NCBI RefSeq assembly: GCF_014193255.1
Contig: NZ_JACHZB010000007.1
Location: forward strand, 124,001-188,000
Direction of reading: 5' to 3'
DNA from: Rhizobium sp. BK196
GTDB lineage: Bacteria; Pseudomonadota; Alphaproteobacteria; Rhizobiales; Rhizobiaceae
DNA: 64,000 nucleotides
Positions 8,630-17,228 of this stretch are shown here, one piece after another. The notes under the pieces were generated by a model. It did not search any database. It was given only the letters and a program-made list of their open reading frames with translations, and was not told the DNA's origin. Every line of letters begins with the position of its first letter. The stretch's first letter is position 1. Position numbers and translations under genes: made by a program.

Positions 8630-9139
8630 ATGGGCAAGAAGCATAAGGACGGCAAGAAGCGCAAGAAAAAGAAGGACCAGACCGAGTATACGCTTGTCGA
8701 TCTTTCGCCGGCTCTGACGCAGGCTGCCCGCTCCATGCGTACGGTCCTGTCACGCAATTTGCTGGAAAGCGGGCTCTATGCAGGCCAAGACGGAGTCATT
8801 CTTTCTCTTGCCGAAAGCGATGGCATGACGGCTGGTGGGCTCGCCCAGAAGCTCGGTGTCAAGGCGCCTACGATGACCCGGACCATCGGCCGCATGGAGG
8901 CGCAGGGATTCCTGGAGCGCAAGCCTGATGCCGAGGATGCCCGCCTCACCAAAGTTTATCTCACCGAACTCGGGCGCGGCAGCGTGAAGGCGATCGAGCT
9001 TGCCGCCTCCTCCTGCGATAAGCTCGCAACGCTCGATTTTTCCGAAAAAGAGATCCGTAATCTCGTACGCCTGCTCAAGGCGGTCGATGCCAATCTGCAG
9101 GCCGAAGCCATGCATGCGGATGAAGATGAGGAAGATTGA
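8630..9139 (+). CDS. MarR-family transcriptional regulator with lysine-rich N-terminus
   Basis: A 169-residue MarR-type winged-helix regulator. The first 16 residues are almost all basic (GKKHKDGKKRKKKKD), an unusual extension before the dimerisation helix. The winged helix spans about residues 50-115, with the recognition region MTAGGLAQKLGVKAPTMTRTI and the wing RKPDAEDARLTKVYLT. The tail is acidic (DEDEED). Two in-frame ATGs compete (8624 and 8630); AAAGGG is abutting the first and correctly spaced for the second, so 8630 was chosen. It is divergent from the creatininase-family gene, a typical MarR arrangement. Confidence 0.87.
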   Translation: MGKKHKDGKKRKKKKDQTEYTLVDLSPALTQAARSMRTVLSRNLLESGLYAGQDGVILSLAESDGMTAGGLAQKLGVKAPTMTRTIGRMEAQGFLERKPDAEDARLTKVYLTELGRGSVKAIELAASSCDKLATLDFSEKEIRNLVRLLKAVDANLQAEAMHADEDEED

Positions 9140-9197
9140 AAATTTCCTCAAAGGCGAATTGCCTGCGCCGCTTAAATCTTTTAATTAAATTTTTTAA

Positions 9198-9218
9198 GGC
9201 TGTCGCGTTGCGGCAGCC
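9198..9218. promoter_or_regulatory. Hairpin/dyad upstream of the LacI-type regulator
   Basis: GGCTGTCGC-GTT-GCGGCAGCC forms a nine-pair stem (one G-T) with a three-base loop, 35 bases before the start of the regulator. It follows an AT-rich run (9176-9197) but no T tract follows, so it is not a normal terminator. It may be an operator for autoregulation or a 5' UTR hairpin. Confidence 0.35.
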
Positions 9219-9253
9219 TCGACCAGCTTCACGCGTTGCCTGGAGGAGGAGAC

Positions 9254-10276
9254 GTGGCTCAGAAGATCAAGCTTTCGACGATCGCCGAAACGCTCGGCAT
9301 ATCAACGGCGACTGTTTCTCTCGCCTTACGCGACAGCCCCCTTGTTGCAGGCAATACCCGCGAAAAGATCAAGGAACAGGCCCGCACGCTTGGCTACATT
9401 TACAATCGCCGCGCTGCCAGCCTGCGCACCTCGCGCTCCGGCATTATTGGCGTGGTCGTGCATGACATCATGAACCCGTTCTACGGGGAAATCCTGAAGG
9501 CGATCGAAAGCGAACTCGATCGCAGCCGCCATACTTTCATTCTTTCCAACCATTACGATTCCGTCGAAAAGCAGCGCACCTTCATTGAAACCCTGCTGCA
9601 GCTCGGCGGGGACGGGGTGATCATGTCGCCGGCCATCGGCACGCCGCCGGAAGATATTCAACTTGCCGAAGAAAACGGCATGCCGGCAATCCTTGTCGCC
9701 CGCTCGATGGACAGCCAGGATGTGCCGACCTATCGCGGCGACGACAGCTACGGCATTTCGCTCGCCACCAACCACCTGATCGGCCTCGGCCACCGGACGA
9801 TCGCGATGATCGGTGGTACGGACCAGACGTCGACCGGGCGCGACCGTTATCAGGGCTACGTCAACGCACTGCGCAAGGCCGGCATCGAGGTCGATCCGAA
9901 TCTGCGCATTCCTGGTCCTCGCTCCAAGCAAGGCGGGTTCGAAGCTGCCGTGCATTTCCTGTCCCTGCCGCAGAAGCCGACGGCTGCCGTCTGCTGGAAC
10001 GACCTGGTCGCTATCGGTCTCATGAACGGCATAGCGCGTGCCGGCCTCGTGCCCGGCGGCGATATTTCGGTCACCGGCTATGACGATCTGGAAGAGGCTT
10101 CGATCGCCACGCCGGCGCTGACGACCGTCTGGAACGGGCAGACGGAGGTTGGACGTCTTGCGGCCCGCGCCCTACTTGATCGGTTAGCCGGCAGCCATGA
10201 GCCTGATGGCATCCATCTCATCAAGCCGGAAATGCGGATCCGCCAGTCCACCAGTCCCTATCGGCCGCGTATCTGA
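9254..10276 (+). CDS. LacI-family transcriptional regulator
   Basis: A 340-residue LacI/GalR regulator. The N-terminal helix-turn-helix (LSTIAETLGISTATVSLALRD, residues 7-27) and hinge helix (NRRAASLRTSRS) are followed by a periplasmic-binding-protein-like sensor domain (GIIGVVVHDIMNPFYGEI onward, with ISVTGYDDLEEAS near the C-terminus). The GTG at 9254 was chosen because GGAGGAGGAGAC precedes it directly; an ATG six codons earlier would overlap that ribosome site. It is followed 24 bases later by a D-2-hydroxyacid dehydrogenase gene, so it probably controls an operon containing that enzyme. Confidence 0.93.
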   Translation: MAQKIKLSTIAETLGISTATVSLALRDSPLVAGNTREKIKEQARTLGYIYNRRAASLRTSRSGIIGVVVHDIMNPFYGEILKAIESELDRSRHTFILSNHYDSVEKQRTFIETLLQLGGDGVIMSPAIGTPPEDIQLAEENGMPAILVARSMDSQDVPTYRGDDSYGISLATNHLIGLGHRTIAMIGGTDQTSTGRDRYQGYVNALRKAGIEVDPNLRIPGPRSKQGGFEAAVHFLSLPQKPTAAVCWNDLVAIGLMNGIARAGLVPGGDISVTGYDDLEEASIATPALTTVWNGQTEVGRLAARALLDRLAGSHEPDGIHLIKPEMRIRQSTSPYRPRI

Positions 10277-10300
10277 CCGCCGAAGCCAAGAGGAAAAGCC

Positions 10301-11257
10301 ATGCCCCGTATTGCCGTTCTCGTTCCCGGGAAGATACATGATCGTGTTCTCGCCCGACTGAAGGAGCGCTTCGAGGTCATCGGCGTCGAGCGCGCAGAGA
10401 CGCTGGCGCTTGATGCCGAGGTGGTGAAACGCATTCGCGGCGTAGCCATCAGCGGCGCTTTCCCGGCGGCATGGTTCGAGCAATTGCCTGCGCTGGAGAT
10501 CGTTGCCAGTTTCGGCGTCGGTTACGACGGCATCGATGCCAAGCTTGCAGGTTCGAAGGGCATCGTCGTCACCAACACGCCCGACGTGCTGAACGACGAG
10601 GTGGCCGACACAGCCATTGCTCTTCTGCTCAACGCCATTCGCGAGCTGCCGAAGGCCGAGGCCTGGCTTCGGGACGGCAATTGGAAGTCGGGTTCTGCCT
10701 ATCCATTGACGCGCTTTTCCCTGAAAGGCCGCCATGTTGGCCTCTATGGCCTTGGCCGCATCGGTCTTGAGATCGCCAAGCGACTGGAACCCTTCAAGGT
10801 GAAGATCAGCTATCACACCCGCTCGCGCCATGCCGATGCGCCCTATGATTATCACCCGACGCTGAAGGGGCTTGCCGAGGCCGTCGATACGCTAATTGCG
10901 ATCGTGCCGAAGACGCCGCAGACGCATAAAACGATCAATGCGGAGGTTCTTTCTGTGCTCGGCCCTGATGGCGTCGTCGTCAACGTCGGCCGCGGCTGGA
11001 CGATGGATGAGGATGCGCTGATTGCTGCGCTGAATGCAGGCACCATCGGTGGCGCCGGCCTCGATGTCTTCTATGACGAGCCGAACGTGCCGCCCGGTCT
11101 GCTTTCCGCACCGAATACGGTCCTGGTGCCGCATGTCGGCTCGGCATCCATCCCGACGCGCAATGCCATGGCGGATCTGGTGGTGGAGAACCTCATCTCC
11201 TGGTTCGAGCAGGGCAAGCCGGTGACACCGGTTGCCGAAACACCGGTCAAACAATAG
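10301..11257 (+). CDS. D-isomer-specific 2-hydroxyacid dehydrogenase (glyoxylate/hydroxypyruvate reductase-like)
   Basis: A 318-residue NAD(P)-dependent oxidoreductase. The nucleotide-binding loop is GLGRIG (150-155), and the catalytic triad is R231 (VNVGRG), E260 (YDEPNVP) and H278 (VPHVGSAS). The overall pattern is closest to glyoxylate/hydroxypyruvate reductases (GhrB/HprA type), which reduce 2-keto acids to D-2-hydroxyacids in the cytoplasm. It is the second gene of a unit with the LacI regulator. The exact keto acid is unknown. No clear terminator follows. Confidence 0.9.
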   Translation: MPRIAVLVPGKIHDRVLARLKERFEVIGVERAETLALDAEVVKRIRGVAISGAFPAAWFEQLPALEIVASFGVGYDGIDAKLAGSKGIVVTNTPDVLNDEVADTAIALLLNAIRELPKAEAWLRDGNWKSGSAYPLTRFSLKGRHVGLYGLGRIGLEIAKRLEPFKVKISYHTRSRHADAPYDYHPTLKGLAEAVDTLIAIVPKTPQTHKTINAEVLSVLGPDGVVVNVGRGWTMDEDALIAALNAGTIGGAGLDVFYDEPNVPPGLLSAPNTVLVPHVGSASIPTRNAMADLVVENLISWFEQGKPVTPVAETPVKQ

Positions 11258-11518
11258 GTCTCTACGCACCCCTTTCGTGAAGGCGGAGGAGGGTTTTCGC
11301 TTATTCCTATTTTGCCCTTGGTCTTTTTCCAGTTTCCTACTTGGTCAGCGGGGAAGGATTGGCTATGGTTAGCCCCGGCCGCGTCATTCCCAGCGACCGC
11401 GATTATCATCGGCGGCATCTCGCCGTCTCAAGCACACACATAGCGATTTGATCGGGGAGCGTCTGCTCCGCCCGGCGACTTTCGCGCGGGCAGCGGGCGC
11501 CTCCGGAAGGAGGCAGAA

Positions 11519-12550
11519 ATGGATTATCGCAAGCTCGGTCCCAGCGGGGCCGTCGTCACCGCATATTGCCTGGGTACCATGACGTTCGGGAAGGAGTCCG
11601 ATGAGGCGGCTTCCTTCAAGATACTCGACGACTATTTTGCCTGGGGCGGCAATTTTATCGACACCGCTGACGTCTACAGCGCTGGTGCATCGGAGGAGAT
11701 CATCGGCCGCTGGCTTAAGGCACGCCCGACAGAAGCAAAGCAGGCCGTGATCGCCACCAAGGGCCGCTTCCCGATGGGTGACGGGCCGAACGACATTGGC
11801 CTTTCCCGCCGCCACCTCAATCAGGCGCTGAACGACTCGCTGCGTCGCCTCGATGTCGAGCATATCGATCTTTACCAAATGCATGCCTGGGATGCGCTGA
11901 CACCGATCGAGGAAACGCTGCGATTCCTCGACGATGCCGTTCGCGCGGGCAAGATCGGTTACTATGGCTTCTCCAACTATGTCGGCTGGCATATTGCCAA
12001 GGCCTCCGAAATCGCCAAGGCACAGGGTTATACGCGGCCGGTGACGCTACAGCCGCAGTATAACCTGCTGATGCGCGACATCGAGCTCGAGATCGTCGAT
12101 GCCTGCCAGGATGCGGGCATGGGCCTGCTGCCATGGTCGCCGCTCGGGGGCGGCTGGCTGACCGGCAAGTACAAGCGTGACGAGATGCCGACGGGAGCCA
12201 CGCGCCTCGGTGAAAATCCCAATCGCGGCGGGGAAGCCTATGCGGCCCGAAACGCGCAAGGGCGGACATGGGATATCATCGGCGCGGTCGAAGAGATCGC
12301 CAGAGCGCATGGCGTCAGCATGGCGCAGGTTGCGCTCTCCTGGGTGGCCGCGCGCCCGGCCGTGACCTCGGTCATCCTCGGCGCACGCACCTCCGAACAG
12401 CTTGCCGATAATCTCGATGCTGCGAAGCTGGTGCTATCCGAGGAAGAGACAGCGAAACTCAATGAGATCAGTGCGCCGACGCCGGGACAATATCCCTATG
12501 GTGTCCACGGCACCAACCAGCGTCATCGTAGGATTGAAGGCAGTCGCTGA
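11519..12550 (+). CDS. Aldo/keto reductase
   Basis: A 343-residue TIM-barrel NADPH-dependent oxidoreductase. The catalytic tetrad regions are visible: NFIDTADVYSAG (Asp and Tyr, about 44-55), the Lys in VIATKGRF (about 81) and the His in DLYQMHAWD (about 121). The C-terminal cofactor site is SVILGARTSEQLADNL. It most resembles the YajO/AKR11-12 branch acting on aldehydes or ketones. GGAAGGAGGCAGAA precedes the ATG. The 261 bases before it show no recognisable feature. The natural substrate is not known. Confidence 0.92.
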   Translation: MDYRKLGPSGAVVTAYCLGTMTFGKESDEAASFKILDDYFAWGGNFIDTADVYSAGASEEIIGRWLKARPTEAKQAVIATKGRFPMGDGPNDIGLSRRHLNQALNDSLRRLDVEHIDLYQMHAWDALTPIEETLRFLDDAVRAGKIGYYGFSNYVGWHIAKASEIAKAQGYTRPVTLQPQYNLLMRDIELEIVDACQDAGMGLLPWSPLGGGWLTGKYKRDEMPTGATRLGENPNRGGEAYAARNAQGRTWDIIGAVEEIARAHGVSMAQVALSWVAARPAVTSVILGARTSEQLADNLDAAKLVLSEEETAKLNEISAPTPGQYPYGVHGTNQRHRRIEGSR

Positions 12551-12564
12551 GTGATTTCTTCAGG

Positions 12565-12599
12565 AAAAGGCCGGCGGAGTGATTTGGCGGCCTTTCGGT
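12565..12599. terminator. Bidirectional rho-independent terminator
   Basis: AAAGGCCG (12566-12573) pairs with CGGCCTTT (12588-12595) around a 14-base loop, with A and T runs flanking the stem. It lies between the convergent aldo/keto reductase and glutamine amidotransferase-like genes. Confidence 0.75.
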
Positions 12600-12600
12600 T

Positions 12601-13380
12601 TCAGGCGATGGCCTGCGCCGGCGGGGCCGGCAGCTTGCTGGCGGCGTAATCTCTGACGGCATCGCCGAAGGCGGTGAAGAGTTTGTTCGAAGGCTTGTCA
12701 GTCTCCGCCCAATATTCCGGGTGCCACTGCACACCGACGGCGAAGGCCTTGGCGTCGATGACAGAGACGGCCTCGATCGTCCCGTCCTCTGCCTTGGCCT
12801 CCACCTGCAGGCGAGGCGCGGTCTTGGCGATTGCCTGCCGGTGCAGGGAGTTCACGCGGATCTCACCGGCGCCGAGGATGCCGGCAATGCAAGAGCCTTC
12901 TTTGATGAAGACACTCTGACGGATAGCATACATGCCGTCGCGGTCGCCGACATCCGGCTTGCGATGGTCCCAGATGCCCGGCTGCTCCTGAATTTCGCTG
13001 GCAAGCGAGCCGCCGAGCGCAACATTCAATTCCTGGATGCCGCGGCAGATGGCAAGAAGCGGAATGGCGCGGTCGATGGCGCGACGGATCAGCGGCAGGG
13101 TCGTCGCATCGCGGGCGGGGTCAAAGGGGCCATCGGCATCGGTGGCTTCGAGACCGTAGAGCGAGGGGTGCACATTGCTTGCCGAGCCTGAAACCAGCAC
13201 ACCGTCAACCCGGTCGAGTATCGCATCGGTGTCATAACCTTCCTCGAAGGCGGGAATGATGAAGGCCATTACGCCGGCGGCATTCAGCGCTGCGCGCACA
13301 TATTGATGCTGCACTGCATGCCAGGTTGCGCCATCAAGGCTGCGGATATCGGCGGGAATCGCAACGATCGGTTTCGTCAT
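12601..13380 (-). CDS. Class-I glutamine amidotransferase-like hydrolase (peptidase C26, PuuD-like)
   Basis: A 259-residue protein of the gamma-glutamyl-gamma-aminobutyrate hydrolase family. It has the nucleophile Cys112 in LLAICRGIQELN, and H220 and E222 in VQWHPEYW, completing the Cys-His-Glu triad. PuuD-type enzymes release GABA from gamma-Glu-GABA in putrescine breakdown, but other puu genes are not present here, so the substrate is open. Start at 13380 (MTKPIVAIPAD) has a GGGG-containing site; an in-frame ATG at 13452 adds 24 residues that do not fit the family. Confidence 0.88.
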   Translation of the reverse strand: MTKPIVAIPADIRSLDGATWHAVQHQYVRAALNAAGVMAFIIPAFEEGYDTDAILDRVDGVLVSGSASNVHPSLYGLEATDADGPFDPARDATTLPLIRRAIDRAIPLLAICRGIQELNVALGGSLASEIQEQPGIWDHRKPDVGDRDGMYAIRQSVFIKEGSCIAGILGAGEIRVNSLHRQAIAKTAPRLQVEAKAEDGTIEAVSVIDAKAFAVGVQWHPEYWAETDKPSNKLFTAFGDAVRDYAASKLPAPPAQAIA

Positions 13381-13504
13381 TTGTGCCCCGAAGAAAACAA
13401 TATCGGACGTTTGTGCGGCCAGATCGGCCGGGAAGTCAACGCTTGGCTGCAAGCGGTGGCCAAATTGCGGCGTTCAGGCGGTATAGCTGGCACGCTGCAG
13501 CTAA

Positions 13505-13548
13505 GCCGCTGATTTCGATGGATGTGTGGCTTGCGCCACAGAAGCGGC
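13505..13548. promoter_or_regulatory. Nested dyad upstream of the TRAP binding-protein gene
   Basis: An outer repeat GCCGCT (13505-13510) / AGCGGC (13543-13548) encloses an inner perfect hairpin TGTGGC-TTGC-GCCACA (13525-13540). It lies in the 289-base divergent region between the C26 hydrolase and the TRAP binding protein and may be a regulator site or RNA structure. Nothing else is recognised in that gap. Confidence 0.35.
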
Positions 13549-13669
13549 GTGATCCCAAAGGCTAATAGACTAAAGCTTGAAACGCTTCTTCCGCCATGCT
13601 TAGCTTTGCCATTACTGCGGGTAGGGGTGAGGATTGACCGCGCAGTGCCATCTATACGGGAGGTTTTTG

Positions 13670-14776
13670 ATGGATCGTCGTTCATTTATGAAGAAGGCGG
13701 GAACGGCCAGCGCCGGTGCCGTTGCCGCGACTGCTTTGGCAGCACCTGCAATTGCGCAGGAAAACCCGAAGATTTCCTGGCGTATGACCTCGTCGTTTCC
13801 GAAGAGCCTGGATACGATCTATGGCGGCGCCGAAGATATTGCCAAGCATGTTTCCGCTGCCACGGACGGTAATTTCACGATCCAGCCTTTCGCAGCCGGC
13901 GAAATCATCCCCGGTCTGCAGGCCGTCGATGCGGTGGCGGCGGGCACTGTCGAAGCAGCCCACACCACCTCCTATTATTTCGTCGGCAAAGACCCGACCT
14001 ACGCCATCGGAACGGCCATTCCGTTCGGGCTGAACAGCCGCCTGACCAATGCCTGGTTTTACGAGGGCAACGGCAATACGCTGATGAACGAGTTCTATGC
14101 CACACAGGGAATGTATGCCCTGCCGGCCGGCAATACCGGTGCGCAGATGGGCGGCTGGTTCCGAAAGGAAATCAATACTCTCGACGATCTCAAGGGCGTC
14201 AAGATGCGCATTGCCGGTCTTGCCGGCCGCGTCATGGAGAAGGTCGGCGTCATCCCCCAACAGATCGCCGGCGGCGACATCTACCCGGCGCTCGAAAAAG
14301 GAACGATCGACGCTGCAGAATTCGTCGGCCCCTATGACGACCTGAAGCTCGGCTTCCACAAAGTGGCGAAATACTACTATTACCCGGGCTGGTGGGAAGG
14401 CGGCCCGACGGTGCATGCCTTCTTCAATCTCGATAAATGGAGCAGCCTGCCGAAGCACTATCAGGCAGCACTCACCGACGCCTGCGCTTTCGCCAACACC
14501 AACATGCTGGCAAAATACGACACGAAGAACCCGAGCGCGCTGAAGCAGCTTGTAGCTGAAGGCGCAACGCTACGGCCGTTCAGCCAGGAGATCATGGAGG
14601 CCTGCTTCCAGGCCGCGATGGGCATCTACGGCGAAATCTCGGGCACGAACCAGTATTTCAAGAAAATCTACGACGACCAGACCGCTTTCAAGCGGGATGC
14701 CTATCTCTGGATGCAGCTCTCGGAATACACGTTCGACACGTTCATGATGATCCAGCAGCGCGCAGGTAAGATTTGA
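13670..14776 (+). CDS. TRAP transporter substrate-binding protein (DctP family)
   Basis: A 368-residue periplasmic binding protein. The N-terminus MDRRSFMKKAG followed by an alanine-rich stretch and AIAQ is a Tat signal, cleaved around residue 29. The body has the DctP/TAXI-like pattern (YFVGKDPTYAIGTAIPFG, LKGVKMRIAGLAGRVMEKVG, FVGPYDDLKLGFHKVAKYYYYPGWWEGG), which matches the mannonate/2-oxoacid-binding subgroup. The start at 13670 follows GGGAGGTTTTTG. The matching membrane subunits are encoded just beyond it but on the other strand, converging on a shared terminator. The substrate is probably a carboxylate; not proven. Confidence 0.93.
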   Translation: MDRRSFMKKAGTASAGAVAATALAAPAIAQENPKISWRMTSSFPKSLDTIYGGAEDIAKHVSAATDGNFTIQPFAAGEIIPGLQAVDAVAAGTVEAAHTTSYYFVGKDPTYAIGTAIPFGLNSRLTNAWFYEGNGNTLMNEFYATQGMYALPAGNTGAQMGGWFRKEINTLDDLKGVKMRIAGLAGRVMEKVGVIPQQIAGGDIYPALEKGTIDAAEFVGPYDDLKLGFHKVAKYYYYPGWWEGGPTVHAFFNLDKWSSLPKHYQAALTDACAFANTNMLAKYDTKNPSALKQLVAEGATLRPFSQEIMEACFQAAMGIYGEISGTNQYFKKIYDDQTAFKRDAYLWMQLSEYTFDTFMMIQQRAGKI

Positions 14777-14824
14777 TAAGCCTCCGCCGCTGGACATTGG
14801 CGGTTTACGCGAACACGATACCTG

Positions 14825-14851
14825 AACCCCGGATTTCGATCCGGGGTTTTG
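14825..14851. terminator. Rho-independent terminator between convergent TRAP genes
   Basis: AACCCCGGAT (14825-14834) pairs perfectly with ATCCGGGGTT (14839-14848) around a TTCG tetraloop, followed by TTTGCTTTTG. It ends the binding-protein gene and lies 11 bases from the stop of the leftward large permease gene, so it can serve both. Confidence 0.92.
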
Positions 14852-14861
14852 CTTTTGCTGA

Positions 14862-16349
14862 CTATTTGGCGGGCGCCGGCGCTCCCGGAAGGCCATTCAG
14901 CGGTGGCAGGGTCAACCCCGGGGTCTGCGGCGAGCCATTGTTGCCGCCGAGCGGAGGCAGGCCGAGCTGGCTGCCAAAGCCCGGGACTTCAATCTTGATC
15001 GAGTTCGGGTCGACCTTCGGGCCATGGTCCAGCCAGTAGGTCACCGATTGTGGCCAGAAGATCACGATCGCCACCAGGATCAGCTGCATGCCGACCCAGG
15101 GAAGCGCACCCATGTAAATATCTGAGGTCTTGACCTCGCGGCCGGCGATCGAACGCAGGTAGAAGAGCGCGAAGCCGAAGGGCGGGTGCATGAAGCTCGT
15201 CTGCATATTGACGCAGATCAGCACGCCAAACCAGATCAGGTCGATGCCGAGATTGGAGGCGACAGGGGCGAGCATCGGGATAACGATGAAGGCGATCTCG
15301 AAGAAATCGAGGAAGAAGGCGAGCACGAAGATGAAGATGTTGACGAAGATCAGGAAACCGACCGGGCCGCCGGGAATACCCGAGAGCATGTGCTCGATCC
15401 AGTGCGAGCCGTCCATGCCCTGAAAGACCAGGCTGAAACAGGTGGAGCCGATCAGGATCATCACAACCATGGAAGTGATATGCGTGGTCGATGTCATCGC
15501 CTCGCGGATCAGCGGCCAGGTGAGGCGCCGGTTCATGGCCGCGAGCGCCATGGCGCCGACGACGCCGAGCGCGCCGGCTTCCGTCGGCGTCGCAAGGCCC
15601 ATGAAGATCGTGCCGAGCACGAGGAAGATCAGCACTATCGAGGGCACCATGCCCATCAGCACCTTCACGAGCAGCGCCCAATTGAAGTCGCCGCGCACTT
15701 CCTTCGGCAGTGGCGGCATCGATTTTGGCCGGACGATCGACAGGACCAGGATGAAGAGCACGAAGATCGCCACCTGCAGGATCGACGGGCCGATCGCGCC
15801 GCGATACATGTCGCCAACCGATTTGCCGAGCTGGTCGGCGAGAACGACGAGCACCAGCGAGGGCGGGATCACCTGGGTGATCGTGCCGGAGGCGGCGATG
15901 ACGCCGGTGGCAAGGCGCGGATTGTAACCGTAGCGCAGCATGATCGGCAGCGAAATCACACCCATGGTGATGACCGAGGCGGCCACCGTGCCGGTGATCG
16001 CGCCAAGCACGGCGCCGACGAGGATGACAGCATAGGCCAGGCCGCCGGGAACGCCGCCGAAGAGCTTGCCGGTGCCCTCGAGCAGGTCTTCTGCCAGCCC
16101 ACAACGCTCCAGCACCGCGCCCATGAATGTGAAGAAGGGAATGGCAAGCAAGAGATCGTTGGAGACGATGCCGAAGAAGCGCAGCGGCAGCGCCTGTAGG
16201 AGGGCTTCGTTGAAATGGCCGGTGACGATGCCGATGATGCCGAAAAACAGGCCGACGGCGGCCAGTGAAAAGGCGACCGGAAAGCCGTAGAGCATGAATA
16301 TGACCATGCCCAGGAACATGGCCGGCGGAATGATGCCGAAATCAAACAA
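14862..16349 (-). CDS. TRAP transporter large permease subunit (DctM family) with Pro/Gly-rich tail
   Basis: A 495-residue integral membrane protein with about 12 hydrophobic segments; it is the sodium-coupled translocating subunit of a tripartite ATP-independent periplasmic transporter. Family hallmarks include the N-terminal FLGMVIFMLYGFPVAFSL, FFTFMGAVLERCGLAEDLL and the conserved GTIFMGLATPTEAGALGVVG. The last 45 or so residues (LPPLGGNN, LTLPPLNGLPGAPAPAK) are Pro/Gly-rich and cytosolic or periplasmic, longer than usual for DctM. The small permease gene lies 21 bases upstream on the same strand. Confidence 0.94.
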   Translation of the reverse strand: MFDFGIIPPAMFLGMVIFMLYGFPVAFSLAAVGLFFGIIGIVTGHFNEALLQALPLRFFGIVSNDLLLAIPFFTFMGAVLERCGLAEDLLEGTGKLFGGVPGGLAYAVILVGAVLGAITGTVAASVITMGVISLPIMLRYGYNPRLATGVIAASGTITQVIPPSLVLVVLADQLGKSVGDMYRGAIGPSILQVAIFVLFILVLSIVRPKSMPPLPKEVRGDFNWALLVKVLMGMVPSIVLIFLVLGTIFMGLATPTEAGALGVVGAMALAAMNRRLTWPLIREAMTSTTHITSMVVMILIGSTCFSLVFQGMDGSHWIEHMLSGIPGGPVGFLIFVNIFIFVLAFFLDFFEIAFIVIPMLAPVASNLGIDLIWFGVLICVNMQTSFMHPPFGFALFYLRSIAGREVKTSDIYMGALPWVGMQLILVAIVIFWPQSVTYWLDHGPKVDPNSIKIEVPGFGSQLGLPPLGGNNGSPQTPGLTLPPLNGLPGAPAPAK

Positions 16350-16370
16350 ATCTGTTCCTCCAGGCGCGCG

Positions 16371-16910
16371 TTACTGCAGCGGCTTTTCGTACTTCGTGTC
16401 GATGCTGATATGGCCGGTAACGGTTGCGATCCGCTTGATCAGCTCGGAAACGCCCTGAAGGGAGAGCAGCGCGAAACCGGCGACAAGAACCAGCTTGACG
16501 GGCCAGCGGATCAGCCCGCCGGCGTTGCCCGATATTTCCCCCTGCCGGTAGGAAAGCGCGAAGAAGGGCCAGGAGATCCAGGTGAGGAAGATGCAGACGG
16601 GAATGAGGAATAGGATGAGGCCAACGATGTCGATCCAGATCTTCGCCCTGTCGGAAACCGACCCATAGATCAGATCGACGCGGACATGCTCGTTATTGCG
16701 CAGCGCATGCGAGGCACCCAGCACCACGACGAAGGCGAAGAGATACCACTGGATCTCGAGCCAGCCGTTCGAACTGTAGTTGAAGGCGTAGCGGACGACG
16801 GCGTTTCCGGCGCTGATCAGACAGCAGAACAGCACCATGTATTCGGATAGTTTTCCAATGAACTCGCTGATCGAGTCGATCAGCCGACTGACGGCCAGAA
16901 ATACCGACAT
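16371..16910 (-). CDS. TRAP transporter small permease subunit (DctQ family)
   Basis: A 179-residue protein with four hydrophobic segments (about 21-41, 55-75, 93-115 and 136-158) and the DctQ signature of a conserved WLEIQWYLFAFVVVLGASHALRNNEHVRVDL block (here residues 55-85), interrupted only by normal substitutions. It partners DctM and the DctP protein of the neighbouring convergent gene. It is the first gene of the leftward unit, with CGGGGAGGCGA-like sequence just before its ATG. Confidence 0.93.
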   Translation of the reverse strand: MSVFLAVSRLIDSISEFIGKLSEYMVLFCCLISAGNAVVRYAFNYSSNGWLEIQWYLFAFVVVLGASHALRNNEHVRVDLIYGSVSDRAKIWIDIVGLILFLIPVCIFLTWISWPFFALSYRQGEISGNAGGLIRWPVKLVLVAGFALLSLQGVSELIKRIATVTGHISIDTKYEKPLQ

Positions 16911-17228
16911 TCGCCTCCCCTTGTTATCTTGCCGTTTCGGCAGTTCTCCCTCTACTATCGGTGTAAACCAGGGTTTTTGGAATTGGAAGGATAAATGGCC
17001 CGCCTAGGAGTATAGTCTTAGGTGTCTAGGGCCTGTGATCTTCCGGCAGAAATTTAACAACTCACGCGTGGATATATTTTTCAATAACCTCGCGAAGAAG
17101 CTGTATTATCGCGCCTGGGATGAGTTGCTCACCCTGCGGTTTTAGAAAAATTGACCAAATGTTTGAACTGTTTGAAATCAATTTTTAAAGGGTTCGGTTT
17201 ACATTTCCCGCGCACAGGGAAAGTATGG
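16911..17228. other. Divergent intergenic region, no gene seen
   Basis: These 318 bases separate the TRAP permease genes from the GGDEF-EAL gene. They are AT-rich from 17045 on. A short hairpin TTTCCC-GCGCACA-GGGAAA (17209-17227) covers the ribosome site AGGGAAA of the GGDEF-EAL gene. No larger coding sequence or recognised operator is seen. Confidence 0.6.

Noticed and set aside
11258..11330. Terminator after the D-2-hydroxyacid dehydrogenase
   Set aside because: Only a weak CCCT/AGGG pairing before a TTTT run; not convincing.
15186..16199. 337-codon open frame on the plus strand opposite the TRAP large permease
   Set aside because: Composition is full of Asp, His and Arg with no family features; it is the antisense of a well-supported membrane protein and typical of GC-rich shadow frames.
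16995..17015. Six-codon frame MARLGV with GGAAGGATAA before it
   Set aside because: Too short to judge, and no link to a regulated downstream gene.
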